Program-made: the position numbers and the translations under genes
Source: Cryptomeria japonica
Lineage: Eukaryota > Streptophyta > Pinopsida > Cupressales > Cupressaceae
Length of the DNA: 64,000 bases
Reading direction: 5' to 3'
Assembly (NCBI RefSeq): GCF_030272615.1
Contig: NC_081411.1
Span: 180,194,977 to 180,258,976, forward strand
The notes under the pieces: generated by a model
Database searches by the model: none
What the model was told of the DNA's origin: nothing
Seen by the model: the letters and a program-made list of their open reading frames with translations, nothing else
Shown here: positions 11,120-21,730 of the stretch, in pieces
How the letters are laid out: each line of letters starts with the position of its first letter
How positions within the stretch are numbered: position 1 is the first letter of the stretch

Positions 11120-12340
11120 CTACCGGGTTCCTTTTCTAGCAGTTGCCTCACCCTTCTTAACTCTTTTCCTTGATTGAATTTGGCTTTCTATAGTTTCAGC
11201 ACTACCAAATACTTTTTCTTCCAGTTCCTTAGGAGCTTCCAGGAGGGCTTTTGCATAGGTTTCTATTATGTTGTTATCAATCTCATACCCCATTTCAGTT
11301 ACCCAGATGGTTCTAGGAATAATTGCCTCCATCCAAATTTCATCTTTCTTTAAAACAAAATAGATTTCCTTTTGGTACTTATCCACAATAGCTTGTGATA
11401 ACCTTACTCTTGTTTTCATTCGAGCCTTTAGTGTTTGAAAGTGCTCATTTATGGTTTTCTCCCTGTTCTCTCCCATATTGTTCAACAATTTTGATAGTTG
11501 TTTTCCTACCGGTATATCAAATCCAAAATCTTTAAAACCAATACCGGGTACTTGTTTGGTTATGTATAGCATTAGACAAACAAGTAGGTTTCCAAATCTG
11601 AATCTTCCTTTCTTTTCCTTTTTGATCTTTCCTAGATTGTCTATTAGCTCATGTTTAAGCCATTCACATATGTCTATCCTTGCATTATCATTTGCCATAT
11701 CATAGGCACTCTTAATACATAGGCTAGAAACTAAGTTTAACCTATTTGCAAGTGTAGCCTTGTAACCTAAGATCATACTGAAAAATTTGATATTTGTATC
11801 CTTTGCATCGTTTAACCTTAGTGATCTTTTATCAAATGTTGCACCGGTTAGGTTTGTCACTAAGTCATTTGAGACCTTCTTAGTTTTGTCAGGTCTGTTG
11901 CCAGTGGAGGGTAACCTTGTTATTGCCCTTACCGCTTCTTTTGTGATCTTGTGAATAGAGTCTAACCAGAAAAATTCACCATGTACCCTGCTTAACACAA
12001 TTCTTATGATATCCTTGGGGAAATCCGGGATACTAAGAATTTCAGTGAAACCTAGGGTTTCTATTATCTTGTGTTTAGGTTTGACATTTCCAGATTCATC
12101 ACAGATTATAGTCTTATACATATTTCTAATTTCATCATCACCTAGTTCATCAATATGACAATGTATATACATTCTAGGGTCTTCAGCATATACTACTCCT
12201 TTAGGGATTTGAGAGAATGCACCTATGCTATCATCTTTCTTAGCAATTTTGGGAACTAGCTGAAAAATGGGTCTAGGTCGCTTAACAACTTCAACAACAG
12301 TAGGTTTTGCAATAAATTTAGGAGTGGATGAAGATGCCAT
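11120..12340 (-). CDS. 406-residue protein of unknown family, accessory ORF 1 of the non-autonomous element
   Basis: This is the longest open frame in the window: 406 codons starting MASSSTPKFIAKPTVVEVVK. About residues 75-270 look globular. Segments such as VHGEFFWLDSIHKITKEAV and FRFGNLLVCLMLYITKQVPG show alternating hydrophobic helices. The C-terminus is basic (SRKRVKKGEATARKG). No protease, polymerase, integrase or RNase H signature is present. The layout faintly recalls the 'putative plant transposon protein' domains carried by some plant elements, but I cannot confirm this. The start is the first ATG of the frame, about 300 bases after the gag-like frame. It lies in sense with the element, so it is plausibly cargo or an accessory gene of the family. 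Confidence 0.7.
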   Translation of the reverse strand: MASSSTPKFIAKPTVVEVVKRPRPIFQLVPKIAKKDDSIGAFSQIPKGVVYAEDPRMYIHCHIDELGDDEIRNMYKTIICDESGNVKPKHKIIETLGFTEILSIPDFPKDIIRIVLSRVHGEFFWLDSIHKITKEAVRAITRLPSTGNRPDKTKKVSNDLVTNLTGATFDKRSLRLNDAKDTNIKFFSMILGYKATLANRLNLVSSLCIKSAYDMANDNARIDICEWLKHELIDNLGKIKKEKKGRFRFGNLLVCLMLYITKQVPGIGFKDFGFDIPVGKQLSKLLNNMGENREKTINEHFQTLKARMKTRVRLSQAIVDKYQKEIYFVLKKDEIWMEAIIPRTIWVTEMGYEIDNNIIETYAKALLEAPKELEEKVFGSAETIESQIQSRKRVKKGEATARKGTR

Positions 12341-12646
12341 AGCTATAAATACCTCAATCTACCTTAAGGATGAATGATTTGATAGATTGCTTCACTTCTT
12401 TTCTTGGAATACCTTCGCTCGATAATTTTCACGCTCTCGAAGATTTGAATGCTCGGTGAATGAAAAATGGAGCCAAAATACTTGCTTTATAATGTTATTT
12501 TCGCCAACCACCACATTTAATGCTTGGTGGTTAAGTTACAACTTAACTCATCTGCCAGTATAGAAGTAATTTCAACTTCTCACCATCAATTGAGGGAATA
12601 ATAGCATGTATTTCATTTGTTGCTAAACCCTCAAAAGGATTTTTCT
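12341..12646. other. Spacer between gag-like frame and accessory ORF 1
   Basis: About 300 bases with no domain or long frame; it would form the leader of the 406-residue frame. I see no promoter motif that I would defend. Confidence 0.5.
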
Positions 12647-13230
12647 TCAGTTAGATGAGGAGTCTTCAGCCGGTGGAGTGTTACTCTGTTCTGCTGGTGG
12701 AGGAGTATTCCCATCAACATTCTGACCTGACTTTCTGATCCATTGTTTTGAGAATTCTTTCTTTACCTCTTCAACCTTTTCTTTACCTTTCAAACTAGCA
12801 CCATTATTATTTGCTGGTGGTGCCTTACTTCTACAAAATTTTGCAATATGTCCAATCTTGTTACAAGCATAACAGGTCACATTGTTTTTTTGAATAGCTT
12901 TTCCATATCCTATGCCGGTTTGTGTTCTGCATTGATTAGATAAGTGTCCAAATCTCCCACAAACATAACATCTTACATTCATTCTGCATTTTTCTGAATT
13001 ATGACCAACTTTGTTGCATTTAGAACATTGACCGGTGGGTGTATTAGTGCTCTGATAATTTCTAGATCTACACTGATTTGCTCTATGACCATACTTGTTA
13101 CAGTTGAAGCATTTGCCATTAAATTTATAAGCATTTAATTGCCTTACCGGTTTGCTATGATCATATGTGTTTGCACTACTAGAGCTTTCACCAACTTCAA
13201 AGCCAAGGCCATTAGTGTCACCATTAGGTT
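12647..13230 (-). CDS. Gag-like nucleocapsid segment with four CCHC zinc knuckles
   Basis: On the minus strand four CX2CX4HX4C knuckles follow one another: CFNCNKYGHRANQC, CSKCNKVGHNSEKC, CYVCGRFGHLSNQC and CYACNKIGHIAKFC. They are followed by a Lys-rich and then Pro-rich tail. CCHC knuckles bind RNA in retroelement nucleocapsids. Two to four in a row plus a coiled coil upstream matches the corresponding block of the autonomous copia element at 50063-51157. The capsid-type domain that precedes it there (near 51500-52090) is not visible here. Confidence 0.8.
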
Positions 13231-13377
13231 TCTAAATCTTTAGCATGTCACCAAGTTCTTCTGATATTTTCTTGAATTTCTCCTTGTGTTGATTTGCAGT
13301 AGCCAGTTCTCTTTCCAAGATTCCTTTCTATCTCATGAGCTCATTTGTGTCATTTTGTGTATGCATCAGATCTATCT

Positions 13378-13770
13378 TCAACATATCATTTTCATGACTA
13401 AGTCTTGTGTTTTCAGTCTTCTAGTCAAGTCTTCTTCATTTTTCTTTTTATCTTCAATTTCTTTGCAAAATCTCATAGTCATATCCTGCATTTCATTCTT
13501 TATTGTACTATTTTCTTGTCTTAGTTTGTTTACTAGATCATTAAGAGTTTCCTTTTCATCATTCTCATTCTGCATCTTTTCACAAAGTTCTCTTCTCTTA
13601 TTTCTTGCAATGGTAAGATTTTCTTGAAGCACTTGAATAATATCCTGAGTAGCCTTTAGATCATCTTCAAGTTTGATATTTTTTAACTTTTCTGCATCAT
13701 AGTCTGAAAGAGTTGTTTCCAATTGTTTCTTCAAGTTTTCCATCTCTACCGATGTCAGGATCTTCCTCAA
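13378..13770 (-). CDS. Coiled-coil segment preceding the knuckles
   Basis: About 130 residues of heptad-rich, highly charged sequence (MENLKKQLETTLSDYDAEKL, KLRQENSTIKNEMQDM) follow the primer site after about 30 bases. A similar coiled coil lies between the capsid-type domain and the knuckles of the copia element at 44947-53792. It probably mediates multimerisation. This is inferred from the heptad pattern. Confidence 0.7.
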   Translation of the reverse strand: MRKILTSVEMENLKKQLETTLSDYDAEKLKNIKLEDDLKATQDIIQVLQENLTIARNKRRELCEKMQNENDEKETLNDLVNKLRQENSTIKNEMQDMTMRFCKEIEDKKKNEEDLTRRLKTQDLVMKMIC

Positions 13771-13799
13771 GCTGTTAGGCTTCTGAAAATAGAGGACCA

Positions 13800-13812
13800 G
13801 GTTCTGATACTA
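13800..13812 (-). promoter_or_regulatory. Primer-binding site of the non-autonomous element
   Basis: Just inside the 5' LTR the minus strand reads close to TGGTATCAGAGC, the initiator tRNA-Met complement used by most plant copia elements. It is a near match rather than exact. It directly precedes the LTR edge at 13815. Confidence 0.75.
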
Positions 13813-13814
13813 AT

Positions 13815-14584
13815 TGTTAAGATTCCCAAAGATACTGAGAGGGGGGGGGGGTGAATCATTATCTAACCGGTTTGTGAATTTACTTGATTTAAAACATGTA
13901 AAGCATATCAATACTGTGTACCGATAAACCAAAAATAATGCAGTAAACAAGAATAACAACAACCACATGAAAAGCACACCATAACACAGTAGTTTAATGA
14001 GGAAACCCAGTGTGGGAAAAACCTCAGTGGGATTTGTGACCCACAATATTCACTTACTGTTTTACAAGAGGGGCCTGCACATTCAAGAAGGCCAAGTGCT
14101 TAGAGCTCACTGCTCAATTACAAAGGAAGTCACACTGACGGACAAAAAAGGATTATACAAATCCAATGTCTTGTACTGCTTCAAATTAGTATCTGCTATG
14201 CTAGATCCAGTACCGGTTTTAGCTCTGTTTCATACATAAACCCTTAACCTATAATTCACATATTAGGTCTGCATAATTTCGCCTATCACATTATTATTAA
14301 ATGTTCTACAATGATCTCATACATATATGAGTCATTTTACAACTCGCCATGTCGGCTTACAATGATTTACAATTAATTACAAAATATATTATCAACAAAA
14401 TTCCTGTCGGCTAGAGTGCCGGTATCCATCCTTTCACTGCTGGTGTTCTGTGTGCCGGTGTAGAGTTTGTCATTGCTAGTGCCGATATATTTGTCTTGCC
14501 GGTATCATATGATTGCAAGGTTTCCATCAATGACAAAACCTTCAATCACCTACAATTTCTCATTGGAGTGTGCATTTGCCAACA
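13815..14584 (-). repeat. 5' LTR of the non-autonomous element
   Basis: 770 bp with TG/CA ends, a copy of 7924-8701. It contains the conserved GGGAAAAACC block near 14013 and the near-palindromic CCTGCACAT segment near 14073 that recur in the other copia-type LTRs of the window. Confidence 0.93.
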
Positions 14585-16949
14585 CTTCTATCTTCTGAAT
14601 GATGTGTGTGTTAAGATGATTGTCATATCTTGTCTAATTCATTCTGTTCTTAGCTAAAGTCCATACCTAAAGTTAATTTCTAGTTTAATGGAAAGAAGTT
14701 ATTTCTAGGTGTTTGTGGATTAAATTTTGAGAAAATTGGGAAAAATTATTATGGCAAATTTTGCCAAGAATTTTGTTGTGCATGGAAATTGCAAGATTTG
14801 GGAGGTATGGGATTTATCAGAGAAATCATTCCCTCTTGTTTGTTTTTATTCCGATATTGGTTATGACAGTCTTTTATTTGTATCACTGTGAAATTGTTAA
14901 TTACTCTAGGAATAAATTTAATTATAAATTAAATTTATTGGGTTATTTATGTTTTGGGAAAATATTTTATTTAATTACAAAAAAGAAAATATATTGTAAA
15001 AGATTAAATTCTGTAAAAATGAATTTATTGGAAAATTATTATTTTATTTATGTTATTGAATTTACTGAAAAAGAAATATATATATATATAAACCCTCGGT
15101 AGCACTACCGACGGTAGTACAGCTACCGTACGGTAGCAGTACTACCAACGGTAGCATCTGATACCGGCGGTAGCAGGGCTACTTATGGTAGCAGTGCTAC
15201 CGTATGGTAGCATGGGCTACCGTGCGTAGCATATGCTACTGTGCACAGTGGCAGAGATTAAATGTTTTTTTTCTTTAATTCCCCTGTGCGTACCTTGACA
15301 TAGAACCTTCGGGTTTCATGCCTGGGGTTGTGTATTTTGAGTTATTTATTAATTTATATATAAGTTGTTTTTTTATTAATATGGGTATTATATTATGTTA
15401 GCTTTATTTTAATACTGTGGAAATTAAATTCTGAGATATTAAATATATATTCTGTAATATAATTATGAGTGAATTATTTGTAGTGATTTAACCTTATTGG
15501 ACAAATGACAAAATTGATTTAATTGTATAGTTGTAAATTCTTATTATTTGTAAATTCCTTATTTGCATGTTATTTATGCTTTTGGCTATTGTGAGAAAAG
15601 ATTGCCTGTATTAGGGTCTTGTGTAAATGGTGTTTGCAGTCAAGCTTAATTCCATTGTAAGTTGGGTTGAGTTGTCATTATGTCCTATGTTATTATATCT
15701 CCTTGGTCAGGTGTTGTTGTATAACCTTATTGATGTGAGCCATTGTGTGTTTTGTCCAAATGGTCAATCTTGGGTTAGTGATTGTGTATCCTTCACCTGT
15801 GGTTTGTCAGGATTAGTTATGGCTGTCTATTTCTTCATAGAGTTCTCATAGAGAGACCTTTCCTGTTAGTGTCCTATGAGAGAGAGTGGCTTTCGAGCGA
15901 GGGCCATGCCCGAAGTGGATGACAGGATAACACGTCAAAAATCACTTAAAAAGTGATAACCTAATAATATATTGGGGGGGATTGAAATAAATATTAATTA
16001 AGATAAAGTACCTCATGCATAGGTGTAGTGATTGTACAGGGTTCATAATGTTACGAGAAGGCTTGGAATGGAAAACTTACCACCTTGTCTTCACGAAAGG
16101 ATTGGTAGGGTTCGCATGAGACTTAGTTGGAGCCGAAAGCTGGGAGAGGCTTCCAGGACAGAGAGCCGGGACCTAGGAGGCCTACCATGGTAACTATCAA
16201 GCTATGCGATGACACTCTCTCCTTAGAGTCACTAGTGTTGTGAGTTGAGTCACATGGATGTTTGCGGAGTCATGTATTTCTTTTGTACTTGTCTTACTTT
16301 GCTTGCTTGAGGGTTTTCTACTATCTCCTAGCACGGTGGGGTGGTTCCATTTCGGGATCACATGGTCAGGTGGTAGTGCCACTTCCAATCGGATGTTCTG
16401 GATTGTATCTTCAGGCAAGGAAAGGCTTCGATGGTGTTTCTTGGTTCATGGTTCATGTACCAGCTCATGTTCATGATCATTGTTCAGTTGAGACCTTGTG
16501 GTCATTGTATCAACTTTTATGTAGCCTTGATATTGTAACTTTGTATTTGTGGCATTTTTGGAAGCCATGTAATTATGGATATTGTAATAGTATGTTAGTG
16601 GAATGTATGTTATTTCAGTTGCTTTGATCTTATGTTTAAATGTTTTATGGAAATTGGATACAGTGGAATACTTTAATTTCTTCATTATGGAATTTAGATG
16701 TATGTGTAGTTTTGAACTTAAGCATTTACTTTATCTAATTAAATGGACAATTGGATTAACCATGGTGTTAATATAATTATGATTAATCTTCATTGGTAAC
16801 CCTTAGGAAATCATGTGTTAGTCTTCCACTGTGTTATTAGACGTGCAATGGTTATAATTAATTCACTTTATCTTTAAAAAAAAAATTATTTCACCCTTTA
16901 GTTGCCTAGTTGTGTTGTTTTCCTTTAGGGTTCCTGGGGAGGCATTACA
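14585..16949 (+). repeat. 5' LTR of the chromovirus, second part
   Basis: The sequence resumes with the CTTCT duplication and matches 22970-25404 of the 3' LTR, ending in CA at 16949. Without the insertion the 5' LTR is about 3.62 kb, close to the 3.67-kb 3' LTR. Short open frames shared by both LTRs (for example near 14761 and 23144) are there because the LTRs are copies, and are not called as genes. Confidence 0.92.
15095..15250. repeat. Palindromic GGTAGC/GCTACC cluster in the 5' LTR
   Basis: In about 150 bases the motif GGTAGC or its complement GCTACC occurs many times in alternating orientation (for example CGGTAGCACTACCG, AGCTACCGTACGGTAGC, GGTAGCAGTGCTACC). The block is much richer in G and C than the surrounding LTR and could fold into several hairpins. 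The 3' LTR copy is at 23495-23650 with altered internal units. Confidence 0.9.
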
Positions 16950-16951
16950 TT

Positions 16952-16963
16952 TGGTATTAGAGC
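16952..16963 (+). promoter_or_regulatory. Primer-binding site of the chromovirus
   Basis: TGGTATTAGAGC begins two bases after the LTR end and is one base from the initiator tRNA-Met complement used by Tekay/Del-type elements. Confidence 0.85.
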
Positions 16964-17101
16964 CCAAGTTTCAACACTGGGTACTCTAGGTTTGTAGTGT
17001 GCCTTTCGGTTGACCATCTTGCTTAGGTCTTAATGTCTGTATCTCTCCTGTCTTATCCTTGCTGTAGATCTGAACTGTTTTCTCTTTTATGGTACCAGGT
17101 C

Positions 17102-18345
17102 ATGGCTAGGAAAGCTAGAGGAGGTGGTCATACGGGTGGTCACAAAGGAGGCAGAGGTGGAGGACGGGGCTATGGTTCTGACCATCACAGTCCTTCACCA
17201 TCACCCACTCATGTGAGTGTTGAGCCAGAATAGTCTGTTCATTAGAATTCTCAGCATGTAGGAGAGCAGGTTCCTGAAAGGGAAGAGCCGAGACAGATGT
17301 TTCAGGAGGTTCTGGCTAGGTTAGGCCAAAGGCCTGAGTTTGAGCAGCCTATTCATGCTCAGGTTGAGGAACTGCTTGAGCAGGTTCCAGAGGAGAGAGA
17401 GAGGGAGAGATCACCAAGGAGGAGGGAGATTCTAGCTGTCCGATATCCACCTTCCTTGGGTCACATAAAGGAATTGATGAGGTCCAATCCTCCTTACTTT
17501 GATGGTATGGGTATCGATCGTGAGGTAAAGAACTGGCTCATCGGTTTGGACTGGTGTTTCGCTATGTTTCCATACAGTAGCAACACCAAGGCAAGATGTG
17601 CTATTATGCATCTCAATAATTTTGCTTCAATCTAGTGGAGATTAGAGGAGGAGAAGATCGGTGTATGCATTAACACCATTACATGGGAGCTATTTCTGGA
17701 GAGATTCAGGGCACGATTTCTCTCACCCCAGTGGAGGCAGACTCAAGCAGATGAGTTCTATGCCTTGCATCAGTATGGGATGATAGTAGACTAGTATGAG
17801 CACAGGTTCTATGAGCTCAAATAGTATGCCGGGATTGGTAATGACGAAGCTATGCTTGTCCAACACTTCTTGAGGGGGTTGAATGACTGCATTAGTGGAG
17901 GAGTGATGGTGTTTGAGCCACCTTCAGTTGAGATAGCTATGGCGAAAGCAAGATTGGTTGAGCTGAACCTTAGCCGTGCACTTGGTGGTCAGATAGGTGT
18001 GCAAATAGGGAGTGCACCTTCCAGTGGGAATAGAGCTTAGGGAAATTAGTCTCAGTCAGCTGCACCATTTAGAACCCCTCAAATACCCGCTAAGGGTGGA
18101 CAACAGCAACAACAATCGTCGAAACCAAAATAGTTCCAGGGCAGCAAGGAGGCAACTCTCAATATAAGAAGAACAAAAATTGGCAGAAGGGCAAACAGGG
18201 CCCTACAAGACAGTCCTTGCAGAATGCATCTCACACCCCTAGTCAGGGAAGTTTCTACCAGTCTAGTGGGCCGATAGGTAATAGAGGATCTTTCTTCTCT
18301 TGTGGATAGTTTGGTCACAAAGCTGTGCATTGCCCTCAGTGTTTA
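17102..18345 (+). pseudogene. gag region of the chromovirus (fossil)
   Basis: The region opens with a Gly/Arg-rich N-terminus (MARKARGGGHTGGHKGG). It continues with the chromovirus capsid pattern (NPPYFDGMGIDREVKNWLIG near 17490) and ends with a CCHC-type knuckle near 18300-18340. Gag forms the virus-like particle. The region is interrupted several times. Confidence 0.85.
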
Positions 18346-18399
18346 CACAATATAGGTAGTCAGAGGCCAACAACATCTGAACCTATAGTGGGAGATGCA

Positions 18400-18990
18400 G
18401 GGAGATCCCATAGAGTGTTTGCAGTGGTAGATGACCGCCAAGCTGATTATCATGGTACAGTCATTGAAGCATCAAGTATGTTGCATGGAATCCCTATCTC
18501 TGCACTTTTTGATTCCGGTGCTTTAGATTCTTTCATTTCTTCATCCATTATGGAGCGGTGCGGACTTATGTCTGCTAAGTAGGTGGATAGGTGGCAAGTA
18601 GAGTTGGCTATAGGTGTCTGTGTTTTTGTAGATGCTTTCATTCCCAGTTGTTAGTTGGACCTAGGAACCATAGTTACCTCTGTTGACCTTTGAGTTATTC
18701 CTTTGGGTTCTTATGGAGTTGTATTGGGGATGGATTGGCTATCATCTCACAGTGCTCGTGTGGATTGTCACAAGAAGGCAGTGGAGTGTTTAGATGACCT
18801 TGACAAAGAAGTGGAGATTGCTGGAGTCCACAGACCGATATCCCTATGTATGATATCTACTATGCAACTTAAGCGATGCATGCATAGAGGGTGTCAACTT
18901 TTTGCAGTTTCTCTTGAGGATGTGGATGAGTCAGAGAGTCGAGATATCACTCTTGATAGCACCCTATTCTAGGAGAGTATGCTAATGTGT
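18400..18990 (+). pseudogene. Protease region of the chromovirus (fossil)
   Basis: A retropepsin-type motif (ISALFDSGALDSFISSSI, near 18500-18545) is followed by the GVVLGMDWLSSHSARVDC segment typical of Ty3/gypsy protease C-termini, near 18713-18770. The reading is interrupted. Confidence 0.85.
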
Positions 18991-18999
18991 TTCCATTGG

Positions 19000-20275
19000 A
19001 TATTCCTAGTATGCCTCTGAAGCGAGACATAGACTTTTGTGTCAATTTGGTTCTTGGTGCAGAACCTATTTCGAGAGCTCCATATCGGATGACTACTCAA
19101 GAGTTGAGTGAGTTGAAGTTATAGATAGAAGAATTGTTGGCCAAGGGATTCATTCGTCCTAGTGTTTCCCCTTGGGGTGTGCCTGTTATCTTCGTTAAGA
19201 AGAAAGATGGTTCTCTTTGGTTATGCATTGATTACCTGACAGTTGAATAAGGTAACCATCCGGAATAGATATCCATTGCCTCATATAGATGACCTTTTTG
19301 ATCAGGTTAAGGGAGCCAAGGTATTCTCTAAGATTGATTTGAAGTCTGGATACCATCAGTTGCGCATTCAGGATGCAGACATTCATAAGACAACTTTTCG
19401 TACTTGTTATGGTCACTATGAGTTCACAGTGGTGCTATTTGGGTTGACGAACGTGCCTTCAGTTTTCATGAGCTTAATGAATGGGGTTTTTTGCACCTAC
19501 CTTGATCGTTTCATCATTGTATTCTTGGATGACATTCTGATTTATTCTAGATCTATGGAGGAGCATGAGGGTCACTTACGTCAGGTATTGCAGTGCTTGA
19601 GGGAGAATCAACTTTATGCCAATTTGGCAAAGTGTGAATTCTTCCAGACTGAGGTGAACTATCTTGGTCATGTGGTTTCGGGAGAAGGTATATCCGTGGA
19701 TCCTTCAAAGATAAAAGCCATTGTTGATTGGCCAGTGCTGACCAACATTTTAGAAGTTAGGATTTTTATGGATTTGGCCGAGTATTATCGTCGCTTTGTT
19801 GAAGGCTTTTCCCAAATAGGACACCCGATTACTTCTCTTCAGAGAAAAGGGAAGAAGTTTGTTTGGTCAGAACAGTGTGAAGCAACTTTTAGGACCTTGA
19901 AGGAACTCCTTGTTAGTGCTCCGATTTTGGCAGTTCCTGATCCATCTAGAGATTTTATGGTATGCACATATGCCTCTTTGGAAGGTATAGGTGCAGTGCT
20001 TATGCAGGATGGACGTGTGGTTGCTTATGAATCTTGCAAACTCAAGAACCACGAGTTGAACTATCCAGTTCAGGATTTAGAGTTGGCAGCTGTAGTTCAT
20101 GCTTTGGTTAGATGGTGGTATTTCCTATTAGGGCATCGGTTTGAGCTGCATAGTGATCACCGCAGTCTGCAGTATATATTCACGCAACTGAACTTGAATG
20201 CTCGACAATGGAGATGGATGGAATTCTTCTGCAAGTATGATTTTGAGGTTCAACATTGTCCCTTGGAGTAGGCTT
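19000..20275 (+). pseudogene. Reverse transcriptase and RNase H region of the chromovirus (fossil)
   Basis: The reverse transcriptase fingers and palm are visible ([13 protein letters not shown], then the FLDD catalytic box in [14 protein letters not shown] near 19525). RNase H follows, ending with the [13 protein letters not shown] pattern near 20150-20180. One open segment of about 340 codons covers most of it, making this the best preserved part of the element. Confidence 0.93.
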
Positions 20276-20279
20276 GAGA

Positions 20280-21480
20280 GAGAGAATTCTAGGAGTTCTT
20301 CCTCAGGATACTTGGTATCAAGATGTTAGAACGGTGATAGAGTCTAGAAGGCCTTTAGAGGGTAGATTTTTTGGATATAACCTTGAGGCAGATGGGCTTC
20401 TTCATCACCATGGACAAATATATGTACCTCCTTTGGAGGGTCTTCATGTTTTGATCATAATTGAGGCCCATTGTGCACCTTATTCGGCACATCCAAGTGT
20501 CAAATAGATGCACACAGACCTTAGACATATTTATCATTGGGCTGGTATGAAGCGTGACATTGCTGATTTTGTGTCGAAGTGCTTAGAGTGTCAACAGGTG
20601 AAGGCAGAACATCAACACCCAATAGGGCTTTTACAACCTAATTTGGTACTGGATTGGAAATGGGATATCATTTCCATGGATTTCATTGTTGGATTGTGTC
20701 TCTTCGCATCGTCATGATGCTATCATGGTCATAGTTGACAGATTGACTAAGGTTGCTCAGTTTGTTCCTATTTGAGCTTCCTATACGATAGCAGTGGTGG
20801 CACGAGTCTTCTTGGAAGATGTAGTGAGATTGTATGGGATTCCAAGCTGATAGAGATCTTGTCTTTACCTCAACATTGTGGACCTCGCTTCAACATGATT
20901 TGGGGACTTAGTTGAACTTTAGTTCAACTTATCACCCAGAGATAGATGGTCAAACAGAGCGAGTGAATCCGGTGTTAGAGGACATGCTTTGCATGTATGT
21001 GATGGACCAATAGTCATGTTGGGAGGACTATATCTATCTAGTGGATTTTTCTTATAACAATGGATATCATAGCTCCATAGGTATGTCCCTCTTTTAGGCA
21101 TTGTATGGTCGTCCTTGCCACACTCCTTTGAGTTGGGATAAACTAGAGGACAAGGTGCTTATAAGACCAGATATTCTTCGGGAGATAGAGCAGCAGGTAG
21201 AGCGGATTCGTGAGCATTTGGTAGCTGCACAGGATAGGCAGAATAAGTATGCGAAAGCTCATAGGGTAGATCGTTAGTTTTCTATTGGCAACCGTGTGTT
21301 CTTGAGAGTGCGTCCACAGAAGAGTCCGATCCATTATGGAAAGGGTTCTAAGTTGGCACCTTAGTTTGTTGGGCCTTTTTAGATCCTTGAGAGGATAGGA
21401 CCTGTTGCCTACTGTCTTGCCTTGCCACCGAGTCTATCCCACATCCACAATGTCTTTCATGTTTCAGTTCTTTGACCTTA
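20280..21480 (+). pseudogene. Integrase region of the chromovirus (fossil)
   Basis: A zinc-binding HHCC-type N-terminus (near 20460-20595, with SKCLECQQVKAEHQ) is followed by the catalytic core, where WDIISMDFIVGL marks the first acidic residue. Segments of the C-terminal domain then follow. The region carries several interruptions. Confidence 0.88.
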
Positions 21481-21529
21481 TCATCCTGATGTGACACATG
21501 TTCTTGATTGGAACTCTTTGTAGGTCGAG

Positions 21530-21700
21530 GACGGGCAACTTTCCATGGAGCCCGTGCACATTCTTCAGCGTCAGGATTTGATCCTCAGGGGTCGCACTGT
21601 CGACCATGTAAGGGTCATATGGGACCCAAATGATGAGACCTCGGTGACTTGGGAGGATGCATCAAAGATGAGAGAGCTGTATTCTTATTTGTTTTAGGCT
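21530..21700 (+). pseudogene. Chromodomain-like C-terminus of the chromovirus integrase
   Basis: The last coding segment reads PVHILQRQDLILRGRTVDHV followed by VRVIWDPNDETSVTWED. This matches the plant chromovirus pattern in which a strand-rich module with a W-D-x...TWE ending closes the integrase. Such domains direct integration towards certain chromatin; lineage-level targeting is not inferable here. Confidence 0.75.
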
Positions 21701-21716
21701 TCCAGGAGTAAGCCTA

Positions 21717-21730
21717 GTTTTGGGGGGAGA
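21717..21730 (+). promoter_or_regulatory. Polypurine tract of the chromovirus
   Basis: TTTTGGGGGGAGA lies immediately upstream of the 3' LTR edge at 21732 and fits the plus-strand primer. Confidence 0.85.

Larger units (their letters stand above)
7924..14584 (-). mobile_element. Non-autonomous copia-type LTR element lacking pol
   Basis: Reading on the minus strand, the order is: 5' LTR (13815-14584), primer-binding site, coiled-coil frame, four-CCHC gag-like frame, four further open frames, polypurine tract and 3' LTR (7924-8701). The target duplication CTTCT is perfect (7919-7923, 14585-14589), and the empty site survives in the 3' LTR of the host element near 22970. No protease DSG motif, integrase, reverse transcriptase YVDD-type motif or RNase H is visible in any frame. 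The LTRs differ by roughly 4-5 percent by eye. It must have moved with enzymes supplied by another copia-type element. Confidence 0.9.

Noticed and set aside
14761-15102. Open frame of 113 codons in the chromovirus 5' LTR, repeated at 23144
   Set aside because: Its presence in both LTRs only reflects LTR duplication. It is low in complexity at its end, has no domain, and its reading differs in length between the LTRs.
15095-15250. CRISPR-like reading of the regularly spaced GGTAGC units
   Set aside because: Units alternate in orientation, spacers are not of constant length, the sequence lies in a plant LTR, and no cas-like gene exists.
15627-15851. 74-codon frame preserved in both LTRs (also 24088)
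   Set aside because: Identity between recent LTR copies explains the preservation. There is no family resemblance or start context to support a gene.
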